The notes beneath the pieces are model-generated. The model searched no databases. It saw only the letters and a list, made by a program, of their open reading frames with translations, and was not told where the DNA came from. Positions 43,475-54,330 of a stretch of DNA of 64,000 bases are shown here, piece by piece. The stretch is taken from the NCBI GenBank assembly GCA_002205965.3, contig NADL03000170.1, forward strand, positions 62,001-126,000, read 5' to 3'. The DNA is from Kappaphycus alvarezii (lineage: Eukaryota; Rhodophyta; Florideophyceae; Gigartinales; Solieriaceae). The first letter of the stretch is position 1, and the number at the start of each line of letters is the position of its first letter. The position numbers were made by a program, and so were the translations under genes.

Positions 43475-44743
43475 TTATGTACTGGTGAAATTATTTATTT
43501 AGAAAGAATATGTAATTGCTCCCAGTTCATCTCTATCCTTTTCTCTGAATAGATTCTAAAGAAATTGTTTACCTGCGGGTACTGAGGATGTGCCTTATGC
43601 TTCGTCTCACAAAAAGTACCGATAAAAAAAAGAGAAAGCTCTCATTTTTTCAGCATTCCAGAGAAATATGTTGTTTGTTCTAGTAAAATTTACTATTCTG
43701 AACAATGTGACTAAGGAATATACCTTCTTTCATTCTTAATGACATCTATGGGAGGTTTATTTCGTACAGTTGGAATAAAGTTGCAATTGCGATATGAATT
43801 CTCGCAAAATGAAGAAGAAATGAAGTAAAAAATTTGAAAATAGGCTCAATGAGCTTTTTCTCTATCTCAGATTAGGATGAAGAAATATCCAAAACTGAAA
43901 AAATTTTAAGCATCCAGGTCTATTTCATCTTAATGACGAAGCGTGACGTATTTCGATCTCACAACTTTTACACATGGCGAATTATTATATATTTGATACT
44001 GCTTGCTGAAATCGATGATTTCGACTGAAAATGGCCCTCTAACATCACAACTGTCAGAATACTAGTATTCGTTGGCGATACCTACGAAACCAATGAATAA
44101 GAACCATTTCTCCGAATATTTTTCTAGAGATATTGCAGCTATATGTATATATGTTTCATGAAGTGCACAGTATGCATCACAGTAATTTCTGGCTTCAAAC
44201 ATCGAAGAGTAAGAGCATATGAGAACTCCAAAAGTTCAAGCTTTTCCCCAGAAATTGTGCTTGTTAGAGGTTTGAGAGCAGGAGTTCATATTTTCTGCTG
44301 AGGTATCGTCGATATGTGGTGTAGTGGAAACAGAGGCAAAAAAACTACAGGAATTCTTCGCATACTCGGTCGGAATTTTTATGCTACTTTAGCCTACAGG
44401 GATACTCTACTAATAGGGACCATAAGAAGTGGATCCATTCAAAATAATAGCACTTCCTGTCTGGTCTAGAATTTTCCATACAGTTCTCACCACATTCTTC
44501 TTCCCTTGAACAGCTCTATGGCTTCTCCAAGATCCGCTACCGTTGTTTTGCCTTATTAGCTCCATCAGCGCTAAATTTCTCTCAATATAACATGGAACTT
44601 CTCTGTCATCTGTAGTCGCGTCTCTAAAATTTTTATAACCGATTTTCCAGGAGGGACTCTTTCTTCAGTCCAGATTGAACTAGCCCAGTTCCACTGAATT
44701 TTGGCGAAATAATGACACCGTATCAGAGTTTGCACTCATTACA

Positions 44744-44930
44744 GTGGAAAATTTTGAATGTTTTACTCTTAGAAGATATATTCGATCTGTCCTAAAATTT
44801 TACAGACCACAATCAACTCAAAATAGCATACCGACAAAGTATTGGAGGAAGAACTACGCCACTTAAAAGGCCACCTTGTAGCAACCCATGAAGCAGGCCG
44901 CATTAGACATTGCGTCTGCGTGAATCGTGT
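44744..44930 (+). repeat. Repeat R copy d
   Basis: A 62 bp GT...CAG unit (44744-44805: GTGGAAAATTTTGAATG ... AATTTTACAG) precedes the R tail (ACCACAATCAACTCAAAATA, CATACCGACAAAGTATTGG, ACTACGCCACTTAAAAGG, GAAGCAGGCCGCATTAGAC). It abuts the truncated LTR of copia B, so either the copia LTR was cut here or R inserted at its edge. Confidence 0.68.
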
Positions 44931-44937
44931 GTAAAAG

Positions 44938-45085
44938 ATGAGTATTCTGCGAGCAACTGTGATTTTCGCTTTCTTAATTTGGCTTTCAATAAATATTGTT
45001 TATCTCTTTATTATTATTTCCCGCCCTATTCCGTTAATTTTATTGTTTTCTACTTGGAATTTTTATTTTGGATCTTTGAATTTCA
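44938..45085 (+). repeat. Truncated 5' LTR end of copia B
   Basis: T-rich sequence ending TTTTATTTTGGATCTTTGAA TTTCA resembles the right end of the copia A LTR (ATTTATTTTTTGGATCG...TTTTTCA) and of the 48.6 kb LTR remnant (TATTTTGGATC...TTTCA). It ends 14 bp before the gag ATG. Confidence 0.55.
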
Positions 45086-45099
45086 TTTTTTTTATAGTT

Positions 45100-45694
45100 A
45101 TGGGCCGACATAGTATTGATATCTCTTCAAGACAGAAAAGGTCCTGGGATCTCCGGACAGCTCTATGGACGGATAGTAAATGGTTTCAAGAAAAGTATTT
45201 TGATGCTGTGTCAAAAGTGAAATCTGCCCCTGAACTATTGCCAGTATCATTTTTTAATAAGTTTCGAAAGGCAGTCCAAGGTCTTGTTATTAAATAAAAT
45301 TACATTTAAGAGCTCCTGACGTTTGTAAGAAAATTTCAGACGCAGAATTTTAGTCTGGGAGTGGTGCATTAGCCATCGCCAACGGTATTCAGAAGTTGAA
45401 TCCTCCATCATTAATATCAAATACATTCCAAAAACGCCTAGATCTATTACACACTACTCGAGGCGATAGTGAGTCTTTCCAAAATTTCAAATCATGGTTC
45501 AATGCGCAAATTTCCATATTTTCATTCTTCTACTGGATCTTCGAGATTACTTGAAATACTGTTATTATTTATTTATGTTGGCAAAATCGAAAATTGATTC
45601 CAGTCAGCTCGTATCTATCCTGGCCGCATCCTTTCTGAAAAATGATGAGGAAATATATATGGAGAAAGAGAAAGTTCTCGAATTAATTGAATGA
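45100..45694 (+). pseudogene. Gag of copia B
   Basis: ATG at 45100 opens MGRHSIDISSRQKRSWDLRT, DSKWFQEKYFDAVSKVKSAP, FFNKFRKAVQGLVIK to a stop at 45297. Continuing in other frames come IANGIQKLNPPSLISNTFQK, LLHTTRGDSESFQNFKSWFN and SSQLVSILAASFLKNDEEIY to 45694. This is a copia-type capsid region. The following zinc-knuckle stretch (45780-45920) is too damaged to confirm. Confidence 0.65.
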
Positions 45695-46039
45695 CGGGGA
45701 AATATTATCGATAACTCGAGTGTATGATAAGACTCAAAAATCAAGCCTAGTTCAAGAAATTTCGCAAAATTATATATCATAAAATCAATCAAATATTTAA
45801 TTTAAGGAAAAGAAACCATCAAGGAAAAATATCAATCATAAAATACTCCCGTAAGAACTTGCTGTACTGTAGGAAAAATACACTTGTGACTAATTTGGCG
45901 AAAATGGACATTGGGGCTACGAAAAGGATAAGTAAAAGGGTGGGAAAAATTATTTTAAAGGTTCTTCATCGAAAAAGGAAAACACGGAAAGTTTTAAATA
46001 TAAAAAGAATCTAATTTTGTAAAATTTCACATGACTAAA

Positions 46040-46450
46040 ACAGTACTTGACTCCCTATTCAACGAATTATATCCAGGTACATTGGTTGACGATGGATAAT
46101 CGTACGGTGTGATAGGTATTTCTGAGCTAAAACAAATTCCAAATATGCAACCCCCGCTGGGACAGAACTCTGGAGAGTCTCCCTGATTCTGAACGAGATA
46201 CACCCTTCTGGTAATATGGAAGTGGTGCCCATGCAAGTGGGAAAAGAAGAATTCCCGGTTCGTTATATTTGTCAGCTATTTTTGACAACAGAAATGAAAT
46301 TATAATCAGACATCTAAAAATTAATGGCTCATCACAGTGGGTAATTGGAAAAACTGTTACAAGAATATCAAATATTATTCATATGAAGGAAAATTGTCTA
46401 ATTTATGTCAACCGAGAATCTAATCGAACCAATTACATTGGTGGATAATG
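46040..46450 (+). pseudogene. Protease region of copia B
   Basis: LDSLFNELYPGTLVDDG, then a stop, then YGVIGISELK align with copia A (PGPLLDDGAPYSEMGIVEL). Further on SSQWVIGK and SNIIHMK(E/D) are readable across frames. The triad is DDG as in A. Confidence 0.6.
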
Positions 46451-46499
46451 TTCACCATTTTCATGTAATAAATAACATGAAAATGAAATAAATTATTAC

Positions 46500-47566
46500 T
46501 GCAAATAAATTCTAATTCTCACGATGAATGTAGGAAATATTTGTCAAACATCATTGATTTATGCAAGTTTTGAAATATCTCCAAGAAAACATCTCATATT
46601 CGAGCATTATTCATAAGTTCAATATCTTGTGGTTTCGAGCAGTATTCATGGGGTCAATATGTCGTGGTTTAAATGAGTTGGAATGTGGGGATCATTTTTA
46701 TGGAAATATTGGACGTTCTCACACTATGGACTCACTTACCAGGTTTTCTGTTGGAACGATATTACTATCCTTAAAATGTAAGATTGTATTAATTCCTTCT
46801 GAAAGCTACTGATAAAGTCATTTTGGGGCCCTTGCAATGTGATAAAGACCAATCATTTGAAAATGGTATTTTCAAAATTTTCTTGAAAGAAGAGTGATTT
46901 CCTTTATCCTGTTGGCTTCCTAAGCATAACCAATATTAAATTGGTTTGAAACATAAAATATTATGAAAATTTTAGCATAAAAATCTATGACGATTTTACA
47001 AGTGATTCCGTGCTTATGGTTCACATATTTCAGATATATAATGATTTTTGTAGTAATGATTTTTCTTCTTACCAATGTGCTACAGGTCACACTACACCTG
47101 TCGATGATTCCAGTGCCCGATCTCCCAAATGATTTCCATGATACTCGTAATGAGCTCATTGCTAAAAAAGAATTAATAATACACTCAAATCGAAGGTAGT
47201 GAGCGATATACCTATAATTGTTGATGATATTGTGGAATATTTATAGATTTTCCAAATCAAAAAAGATTTATTTGGTCTCCTAAACCAATCCAAAATTCGA
47301 TAAAAAAACTCTACTCTTTACAGTTTATGGGTCAAATGGAAGGTTTATTAATGCATGTATAGAAGATTTTGGCCATTATGTTTCATAAAAATGTTTACCG
47401 AATACAAAAATCAAATGATTTAATGAACCAGTCTATTGATACTTCTGTGGATGAAATTTCCTGTGACATTCAGGCTGTTAGTATTAACGAAATGGAAATT
47501 TTTAATGAAAAGAACTGTGATGAGGAAGATATTAGTGAGAATATATCCCGAAATCCAAAATTTTAA
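46500..47566 (+). pseudogene. Integrase of copia B
   Basis: Three pieces: 46561-46812 (RGLNELECGDHFYGNIGRSH, MDSLTRFSVGTILLSLKC), 46987-47199 (LPNDFHDTRNELIAKKELII) and 47369-47566 (VYRIQKSNDLMNQSIDTSVD). Each aligns with copia A integrase. The first core position reads CGDHF. Multiple frame changes. Confidence 0.72.
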
Positions 47567-47689
47567 GTATTGCGCGAAAGAATAAGATTGGATTTGACAA
47601 TAAATGAAAACACACTTCATATTTTGATAAACAGTTATCTCCAAACACCTACTTTTATATTCCGAAAATAATTCTATGAATCGTAAACC

Positions 47690-48478
47690 TTTATTTCACA
47701 ATCGGATGGACTAAAGTAATGGAATTTATTCTCATGAAATTGAGTTGCTACCTGGAACGTAATTGAAGTCGTCCGAACAAAAAGACTTAGAGGTTTATCA
47801 TGGAAGTTTTGGGTCCAAGGAATTTTTTCAGCATCAACCAGCTGGACTTCCGTCCCATACTATTTATTGGGCAAACAGCTCAAAAGAAAATCATTTTCTC
47901 AATATTTGCTCAAAAATGCACGTCTCCAAAATTCCACCCGATGAAATTGTCATATCAACTCATGTATTAAATTTTTGTATAATGTAAAATATTAACGCAA
48001 GACACAGATAGACCAAAAGGAACCGAGTTCAAAGAGAAAAAAATCGAAGAACCTATTCTGAATCTTGTTCTACCATATAAATTAGAATTATTTTATTAAT
48101 CGCAACAATTTTAAATGGAATTTATCAAAAAAATTGATATAAAGCATTTCTGCAATCAGTATCAACACTACGGGATTTTTGTGTAAGAGCTCTTCGAGAA
48201 TTCACGGAAAATACTTTTCTCGTTTATCATTGGCTGCTTTAAATGGTTTAGTCAGTTCCAATACTAAACAGTAGTTACATTCGGATAATATGTTTTTGAT
48301 CTAGGTTATAAATCGGTGGTTTATATTCCTCAGTTATTTTTCAAGTCTTCTGAAGGTTCATTGTTACTGCCTGTAGTGAGTTTGGTTGATGAAATTCCTA
48401 TTATTGGACCGGATAAAATTAAGACGGCAGTTATTCAAGAACTTTAGAAAATTTACAAGCTTGGTAAAATTGTGCACG
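47690..48478 (+). pseudogene. Reverse transcriptase of copia B, truncated
   Basis: EQKDLEVYHGSFGSKEFFQH, QPAGLPSHTIYWANSSKENH and KMHVSKIPPDEIVISTHVLN align with copia A and show the better-preserved start of this domain. Later VVYIPQLFFKSSEGSLLLPV and VSLVDEIPIIG give the polymerase box as LVDE, one Asp lost. Sequence ends in IYKLGKIVHG at the deletion junction. Confidence 0.75.
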
Positions 48479-48611
48479 GTCTCGGACCATCCTAACTATC
48501 CCGTCCATCAGCTATCAATATTGGCTATATTTTTACTATTATTCTCACCCTGTTACGGTAGTTTTGTTATTTATTTACTCGGGATTGTCTATTTTGGATC
48601 TACGCCTTTCA
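48479..48611 (+). repeat. LTR end fragment of copia B
   Basis: CTCGGACCATCCTAACTATC CCGTCCATCAGCTATCA and the end TATTTTGGATC...TTTCA align with 21690-21830. Only the last quarter of the LTR remains. Confidence 0.65.
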
Positions 48612-50227
48612 TTTAATTTTTACGCATACATAATACAGTGAAGTATTTAGCAGTAAGTTAAACCCCACAAAACTGCGAGTTGGTTTAAGAAAGCCTCCTT
48701 TCCCGTGTGTAAATTACTTCGCAAAGTATTTCCCGTTTCCATAATTTCCAGCTGAAGCCCACGTACTGAACCATTGATCTTTGACGATCTTTTTTTAGCA
48801 TCCTTCGGTGTCCGGGCCATACGGAGGCCGGGCGCCGAGATATCAAGTCCTGGCGGGTCCCACAGATCGCCCGTTCCCGTGTCGGCGACTACGATGTTTT
48901 GATTTGGTTCTTCCCGTTTCGGTTAGATTGTGATTGCTCACCCCCAGCGCACATTGCGTCAAACTGGGAAAGCCAGTAAGGAAGGAAGGCCATCATCCTC
49001 GATCAGGCTCTGCAACATCTAGTGCTCCGTACCGCACCCAACAAATGCTGTCTATGTCAAAGCCAGCGGCTGTTCCTCGCCGTCGTTGTCCTACTGGTTC
49101 TAATCGAGTTCGCTCACTTGAAACAACGGTCTTCGCCTGTTCTTTCCGTAGACATGCAGCTTTACACATGTACTTTTTCAACCTGATGATGTTTCGGTTT
49201 GCCAAAATATAATGGGGGTAGTTCTGTTCTATCATCTTTCCTGTTATTAGCAATTTTTTAACGTTCGCCGCGACTGCTTCTCTTCGCGCATTCTTATATA
49301 GTCTTTCTATTCAATTTCATACTTGTGAGCTGATTATGACGATCGCCATCGTACTAATGAAAAAGAGATAACTAGTGAAAGACTATGAAGGCTCGGCACA
49401 CGCTCTCGCGAAGCGTTTGAGACGTGTGGTACGAGGAACCCCACAACCTCAAACCACATTGGCACTCACACTTCTGTATGAGTTGGGCTCATATCCATCT
49501 GGCAACGGAGGTGGAAGATCAACATCGTGCGTCCGATCTTGACTGTTTCTGACGTGCACATACATATTAGCATCTCGTGTAGGACCTGAATGGTTCTTTC
49601 ACAATCACACTAATTTTTCTTGGAGGGAATACGATGTGTTGATACCAAATCGGCCCTTTCTTCAAATTACTGTTTCTTCATCCCGGGAACTATCCTTGAC
49701 CTCTTCTTCTTTAAACCAATATTATTAAATTTCCATATTTCAAAACAAAAAACACGAAAAGTACTTTCCTCCGTAGATCCAAATTCAATGTACGACTCAA
49801 TTCTCTATTTTATGTTCAATGAGTAGGTCCTCCGTTTTTGGAAATAAATCTTATGACTGAAGATCGTTTTTGTCTTCCAAATTCAGTTTAGACATTTTTG
49901 AACCAGATTTTTCATTTTGACCCGAATTTGTGCAGATTCAAAGCCATACCATCTCCTCTCACTTCTATTTTAACCAAGGCTGCGAGAATTATCAATTAAA
50001 GTTCTATAACAACATGGTTAAAGCATCACTATACTACAAAACCACTCAACAACTCTCCCTCAAACTGACTTACTTTCCTACCAATGTAACCAACTCTCGC
50101 CAATTACTTACCATCGAAAAATCAAATAAACCCGTGTAATCATCAGCCTGGCTGTGAACTAGCGTCAATTTTTGGAGGATGCCGAAGAGAAAACAGAGTC
50201 CACAAAAGGAGAAGGAGGAGAAATTTA
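48612..50227. other. Mixed spacer with a GC-richer island
   Basis: 48780-49210 is GC-richer than its flanks. Its plus-strand frame (48934-49212: SATSSAPYRTQQMLSMSKPA, AVPRRRCPTGSNRVRSLETT) is Ser/Arg-rich with no match. The rest (49250-50227) is AT-rich without a clear gene. Confidence 0.35.
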
Positions 50228-50459
50228 AGAGACATAGGCGGATAATGAGGGATGCGAAGATGACGAGGGCTTGGTTGAGCCGTTGGTGTTGCATTGGTTT
50301 ACAACCGTAGGAAATTTATGTGGATGCTGAAGAAGAGGGTGAGGGTGTGGTCTTATTTGGACTCCTTTGTTGTGGATTGAGCGTAGGTTGAGATTATTTA
50401 GGAGGAATTGGAGGAACTGAATACGTCCGAACTGGTCTTCTGTCATTCCGGGCAATTCT
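50228..50459 (-). CDS. Exon-like frame of an unidentified gene
   Basis: Minus strand. After an acceptor-like AAACTCTTTAG the frame reads ELPGMTEDQFGRIQFLQFLL then NNLNLRSIHNKGVQIRPHPH and a Ser/His/Pro-rich tail ending SHPSLSAYVS with TAA near 50226. It looks like a terminal exon. A possible upstream piece (50780-50553, MLHTKEFIQENLEERFTAEN) lies about 90 bp further upstream, but no donor site was found. Not recognised; one of the few places where a host gene is plausible. Confidence 0.35.
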
Positions 50460-50780
50460 AAAGAGTTTGTGCAGACTAAATTAGGGATAAAGATACTTTA
50501 GTGGGGGGTTTCGCTTCGATCTAGAGAAATAAGCTCATGAGGAAAATATTTAGTTATTTATCATGAGATTTTCTGCTGTAAATCTTTCTTCAAGATTCTC
50601 TTGAATAAATTCTTTTGTATGTAGCATGTGTGTTTGAGATTTTAACTCTAGCCGAGAAATATATACAGATGAAATGCTTCCTCTCAGCGAGAGAAAGCAA
50701 GTTGGCAGAAAATTTAAGTCCAGACCCAAATAGTTGAGAGTTTTAAAATCAAATTCAGACCCAAGAAGCAAACATTTCAC

Positions 50781-51133
50781 GTTAGACAGTGGACATAGGT
50801 GGTGAAACTGTCACTTTTATACCCACTTGTGGCCCGTTGACCTCGGCTCGTATCGGAATTTTCGTGTTTCTACAACTATACTTCGGTAGCACTTTCGTCG
50901 CTTGCCAAATCCATATTTTAGAATATTGATTCTGAAAATATCATCTTCGCCGATTTATTTTTATCAAGTTTTCGGACTGGTGGTGGCCTTGGTTTTATAA
51001 ATACCATAAAAAACACTGCAAAGCGTCAAAGACTGCATTTAGTCGAAAAACTGGTTGCTACCTAACCTGTTATTCAGTATTTTGGATGTAATGCGTTCGT
51101 ACCCAGGGCTAGCTCCACCTTCCCCAAAGCAAC
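50781..51133. other. Leader or LTR remnant before gypsy C
   Basis: No gene. By position it could hold the 5' LTR and leader of gypsy C, but I find no matching repeat after 54.3 kb. Confidence 0.3.
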
Positions 51134-51538
51134 ATGACTCAAGTTCGCAATCCCTTTCCTACCGAAATTTTAACAAGCATTATCATCTGGAGACGCGTAG
51201 AACCTATTTTCCCGGAAGATGTGCATATAAAATTCAACTCCGGATGCGTCTATGGGGAGACGTCACTTCAGCGTTTAAATGAGGCTATTTCGAGCTGGGA
51301 GGCGACCGATGTTGATCTTTTGGATTTATACTCGGCTCTATTGACTACCAAGGCAGACATGCCTCCTTTCAAGCATTCATGCCATCGAAAAACGCATGCC
51401 CAATATCAAATGGTGACAAAGAGCCCCTATCTTCTCCGTAAGCAGCTTCCATCAAATTCGACCTCGAATAAATATTTGATCAGACGTTACCTGGGCGCTT
51501 TCCATGCAGAGAGATCGAAAGGGACCATTAATTTTTGA
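51134..51538 (+). pseudogene. Gag-like frame of gypsy C
   Basis: A 134-residue frame, MTQVRNPFPTEILTSIIIWR, SLQRLNEAISSWEATDVDLL and SALLTTKADMPPFKHSCHRK, ends at a TGA. Assigned to gag by position only. The frames at 51708-51990 between it and RT are unassigned. Confidence 0.4.
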
Positions 51539-52023
51539 GACTTTGCTGACAATTCTTGTGATGAGCTCTGCAGAAAATATCATGACATATGCGAGACTCG
51601 GACGGACTTTCACATTATCCTCACACTCGCACTCAGATATTTACATACTTCACACCTGAAGGAGTAGTGCTTGAATTCAAAGTATTAAAACTGGGTTCTG
51701 TCCCTCGTTGATCTGGGTTTGGCGCGAAATACCTGAAAGAGTCAGTAAAGGTTCGTCAATGATCATTGAACGGTGTTCTACTGCCTACAATCACGATAAT
51801 TTTCAACATACTAGCAAGAAGAAGGGAAAATTACTACCTTGTTGCTTGGATAGCAGGCTCACCTCTCATAGAGTTGGCTGGACCAGACATGTTTGTTGGC
51901 CCTTTTGCAGACTGGGTGACTCTTCGGGGTCTTTTCAGGGGCAAAAAATACTATGCAATTGAATTATTACAGTCGAGTGTCGCTCTGTAACCTAGAACTA
52001 TGAATTATCTTGGCTAAAGAATC

Positions 52024-52960
52024 CCCCTGCAGGTACTGATCTTCACGAAGTCGGATCTCTATACGGGCTACTGACAGGTGCGGAACTCGGAGGAATGAAA
52101 AGAGATGACGATATTCGTATGTCGCTATGGAACGTAAAATTTCGGAATGATTACGTTCGGTTTAATGAACGCATCTTCGAATTTCGAGGACATGATGGAT
52201 ATCGTTCTTCAGGGCTTGCTCTTTGAAATGTTTTATGTAAATGACGAGGTTATATTCTCCAAAAACATGAAAGAACAAGTTGACCATTGCAAGGAACGCT
52301 TTGAAAGGATTAAGAGGGAAAACCTGAGGATCAAGGTGACCAAGAGCAGCTTCGCTGATTCGGAGGTGAAGCATCTCGCCCACCTCGTCAACTTTGTTGG
52401 GGTGAAATTGAGCGACGATAAGATCGAGAACATTTTGGAGGATCCAGTTTCAAATAATATAACCGAGTTCAGAAGGTTTCTCGGTCTGGCCGGATACTAT
52501 CGCCGGTTTATAAAATATTTCGCAGAAAGCTCTGAATTATTGTATGCTGTTACGTCCGTGAAGGAGTACTTTAAGTGGACAGAAGGCATGCAAGATGCTT
52601 TCGAAGATCTCAAAAAGAAGCTGGCAACGCCGCTGATTCTTCCCTTTCCCGTATTCGACTCCCCATTGATTGTTAAAACGGATGCGTCTTTATTGACATT
52701 TAAAGTCGCACTGGCCCATAAGAAGTAGGGTGAAAAGGTACACCCGATTCAACTCCCGTCCGGCACAGTGAAAGAGCAGGATCAGCGGTACTCCACCAGC
52801 GACATGGAAGCGGTCGTTTTCTTGTCCGTGTTGAAAAAGTTCCAGGTCTACCTACGCTCCGAGAACAATTTGGTTTTTTTTCCGATCACCCGGCTTTGCA
52901 AACCGCGTTTAAGAAGAAGTATATTCGTTGATAGTTGGCATTATGCTTCGATCTGATTGC
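52024..52960 (+). pseudogene. Reverse transcriptase and RNase H of gypsy C
   Basis: IFTKSDLYTGY(stop)QVR, MTIFVCRYGT and FGLMNASSNFEDMMDIVLQG lead to the catalytic box YVNDEVIFS (52234-52260), where the first Asp of YxDD is Asn. KVTKSSFADSEVKHLAHLV, FRRFLGLAGYYRRFIKYFAE and FKWTEGMQDAFEDLKKKLA follow, then RNase H start PLIVKTDASLLTFKVALAHK. After a TAG at 52726-52728 it continues VHPIQLPSGTVKEQDQRYST and DMEAVVFLSVLKKFQVYL. The 582 bp of unbroken frame (52147-52728) is among the longest here. Confidence 0.88.
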
Positions 52961-53110
52961 CGAGTAAAAATTCGAGGTTAGATACCGCCCTGGGTCTTTG
53001 AATGGGCGGCTGATTATCTCTTTCGTCGCCCTACAGGGAAAGGGGTTCATAAGGGTGATGAAAGATTGACAGAGGGTTTCTTTGCCACTGTTCAATGAAA
53101 AAACCCTTAG

Positions 53111-54330
53111 CTATTCAATTTGGAGCCAAAATCGATAGACATAGCAAGGTTTTTGGCCTGGAAACATGTTCAAGAGACAGATGAAAAGAGAATAATTGCT
53201 ATTTGGCGAAGCGAAAAGAAGTTCATGCGGTTTAATGACACCTTGTTCCGTAGGGAAAAGGATTTCCTTCGAGTCGTGCCGACCCCTTTCCAGCGTGCGA
53301 AAATTCTGGACGACAGAGGACATTGCAACTTGAGCTCTACAGGGAAGTTCGTAAGTGATCGATTCCGGTGCTCCGGGGTCTATAGTGAGGTGACGAGTTA
53401 TGTTAGTTAAAGCGACGGGTGCCAACCCGCGAATAGGCTTACGACGTACCACACCAGCCTGCGAGTGCCAGTCACTGAGATATTCCACACTTTCTCTATT
53501 TACTTCGCTGGCCAGTTCAAGCCGTTCAGGACGAGTAAAATGTTCGTATTGATCGCGGTGGAACATGTTACCGGGTGGCCGATCGCAAGCGCAGCAGAGG
53601 AATCAACAGTAAGTAGCGTTGTACTGATCATCCATCAGGAGATAATCATTTCGTTTGTACCGACGAAGATTATTTTTTCAGACTGTGCTACCGCCTTTAT
53701 GGCCGCTTCGATGCAGGATCTCCCGCGTAGTGGTGGCGTAGACTCTGAGGCAGCACTAGTTTACGCTCCAATGGCGAACGGAAGAGCGGAGAGGGTGGTA
53801 CGGACGATCAAGCATGCTATTAGGGAGTCAATAGTGGAAAGTAGAAAGTGGAGGATTCTGTGCGGAGGTGCTTCCAGAAGTTCTTTACGGTTATAGTCGT
53901 TGTGATCGTGCTCCCAACCCCTCTCCGTTCTGTATGACGTATTTCATTGGCCCAAGGATGCTAGCGGGCAACGCAACGGCGCTCCTCGCCTATGCAGGCC
54001 CCCATGACAGGCTCCTCCAGATGTTCGGCGGGTCTGTCATTCTTGCTAATGCGGCCGCTATGTACGGGTAATGAGAGGAAAGTAAGAAGGGGGAGAAGAA
54101 GTTCGACATAGGATCAAGCACTGGTGCCAAACGGTCCAACATTAAATAAGACCCGCAAATGGGCTGCGTTTGAACCGTATTTCTACGTACCGTGCCGTAT
54201 GACCAAAGGTGATCATCCGGGATACGAATAGGTTTCGTCTACGGGTCGTTTTCAGCTGCAGGTAAATCACACTCGAAGGCCAGTTCGTTACGGGAAGCGT
54301 CCTGCTCATTTAATAAAGTAGTCTCTAAAG
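53111..54330 (+). pseudogene. Integrase of gypsy C
   Basis: N-terminal part FNDTLFRREKDFLRVVPTPF, QRAKILDDRGHCNLSSTGKF. After a frame change the zinc pair region (CHxCQR-like, damaged), then the core: HTFSIYFAGQFKPFRTSKMF, IIFSDCATAFMAASMQDL and MANGRAERVVRTIKHAIRES. The first acidic position (expected I-D-F) is Tyr at 53501-53503; the SD and AE positions remain. The C-terminal part continues LPEVLYGYSRCDRAPNPSPF, YFIGPRMLAGN (53868-54071) and KTRKWAAFEPYFYVPCRMTK (about 54145-54205), a GPF/Y-like barrel. Confidence 0.83.

Larger units (their letters stand above)
31451..44743. other. Long AT-rich, gene-poor block
   Basis: About 13.3 kb of AT-rich sequence, mostly short open frames. 31785-31825 and 32403-32460 resemble parts of 13697-13890, so it shares repeats with the 13-14 kb region. 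Weak coding-like spots are listed separately. No tRNA or rRNA, and no long tandem arrays, were seen. Confidence 0.55.
44938..48611 (+). mobile_element. Ty1/copia retrotransposon B (internally deleted)
   Basis: Same family as copia A. It retains an LTR end, gag, protease, integrase and most of RT, then jumps from the RT connection (GKIVHG, about 48478) directly into the final 130 bp of the LTR. Comparison with A puts the loss at roughly 1.3 kb, including RNase H. It is more degraded than A. Confidence 0.83.
51134..54330 (+). mobile_element. Ty3/gypsy retrotransposon C (degenerate)
   Basis: Plus strand. A gag-like frame, RT with RNase H, and integrase with C-terminal region are in Ty3/gypsy order. 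Zinc knuckle and protease are not convincing. No LTR pair was identified. RT sequence resembles element A (YTGY.QVR, GLMNA), more than element D. Both RT and integrase carry catalytic substitutions. Confidence 0.83.
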
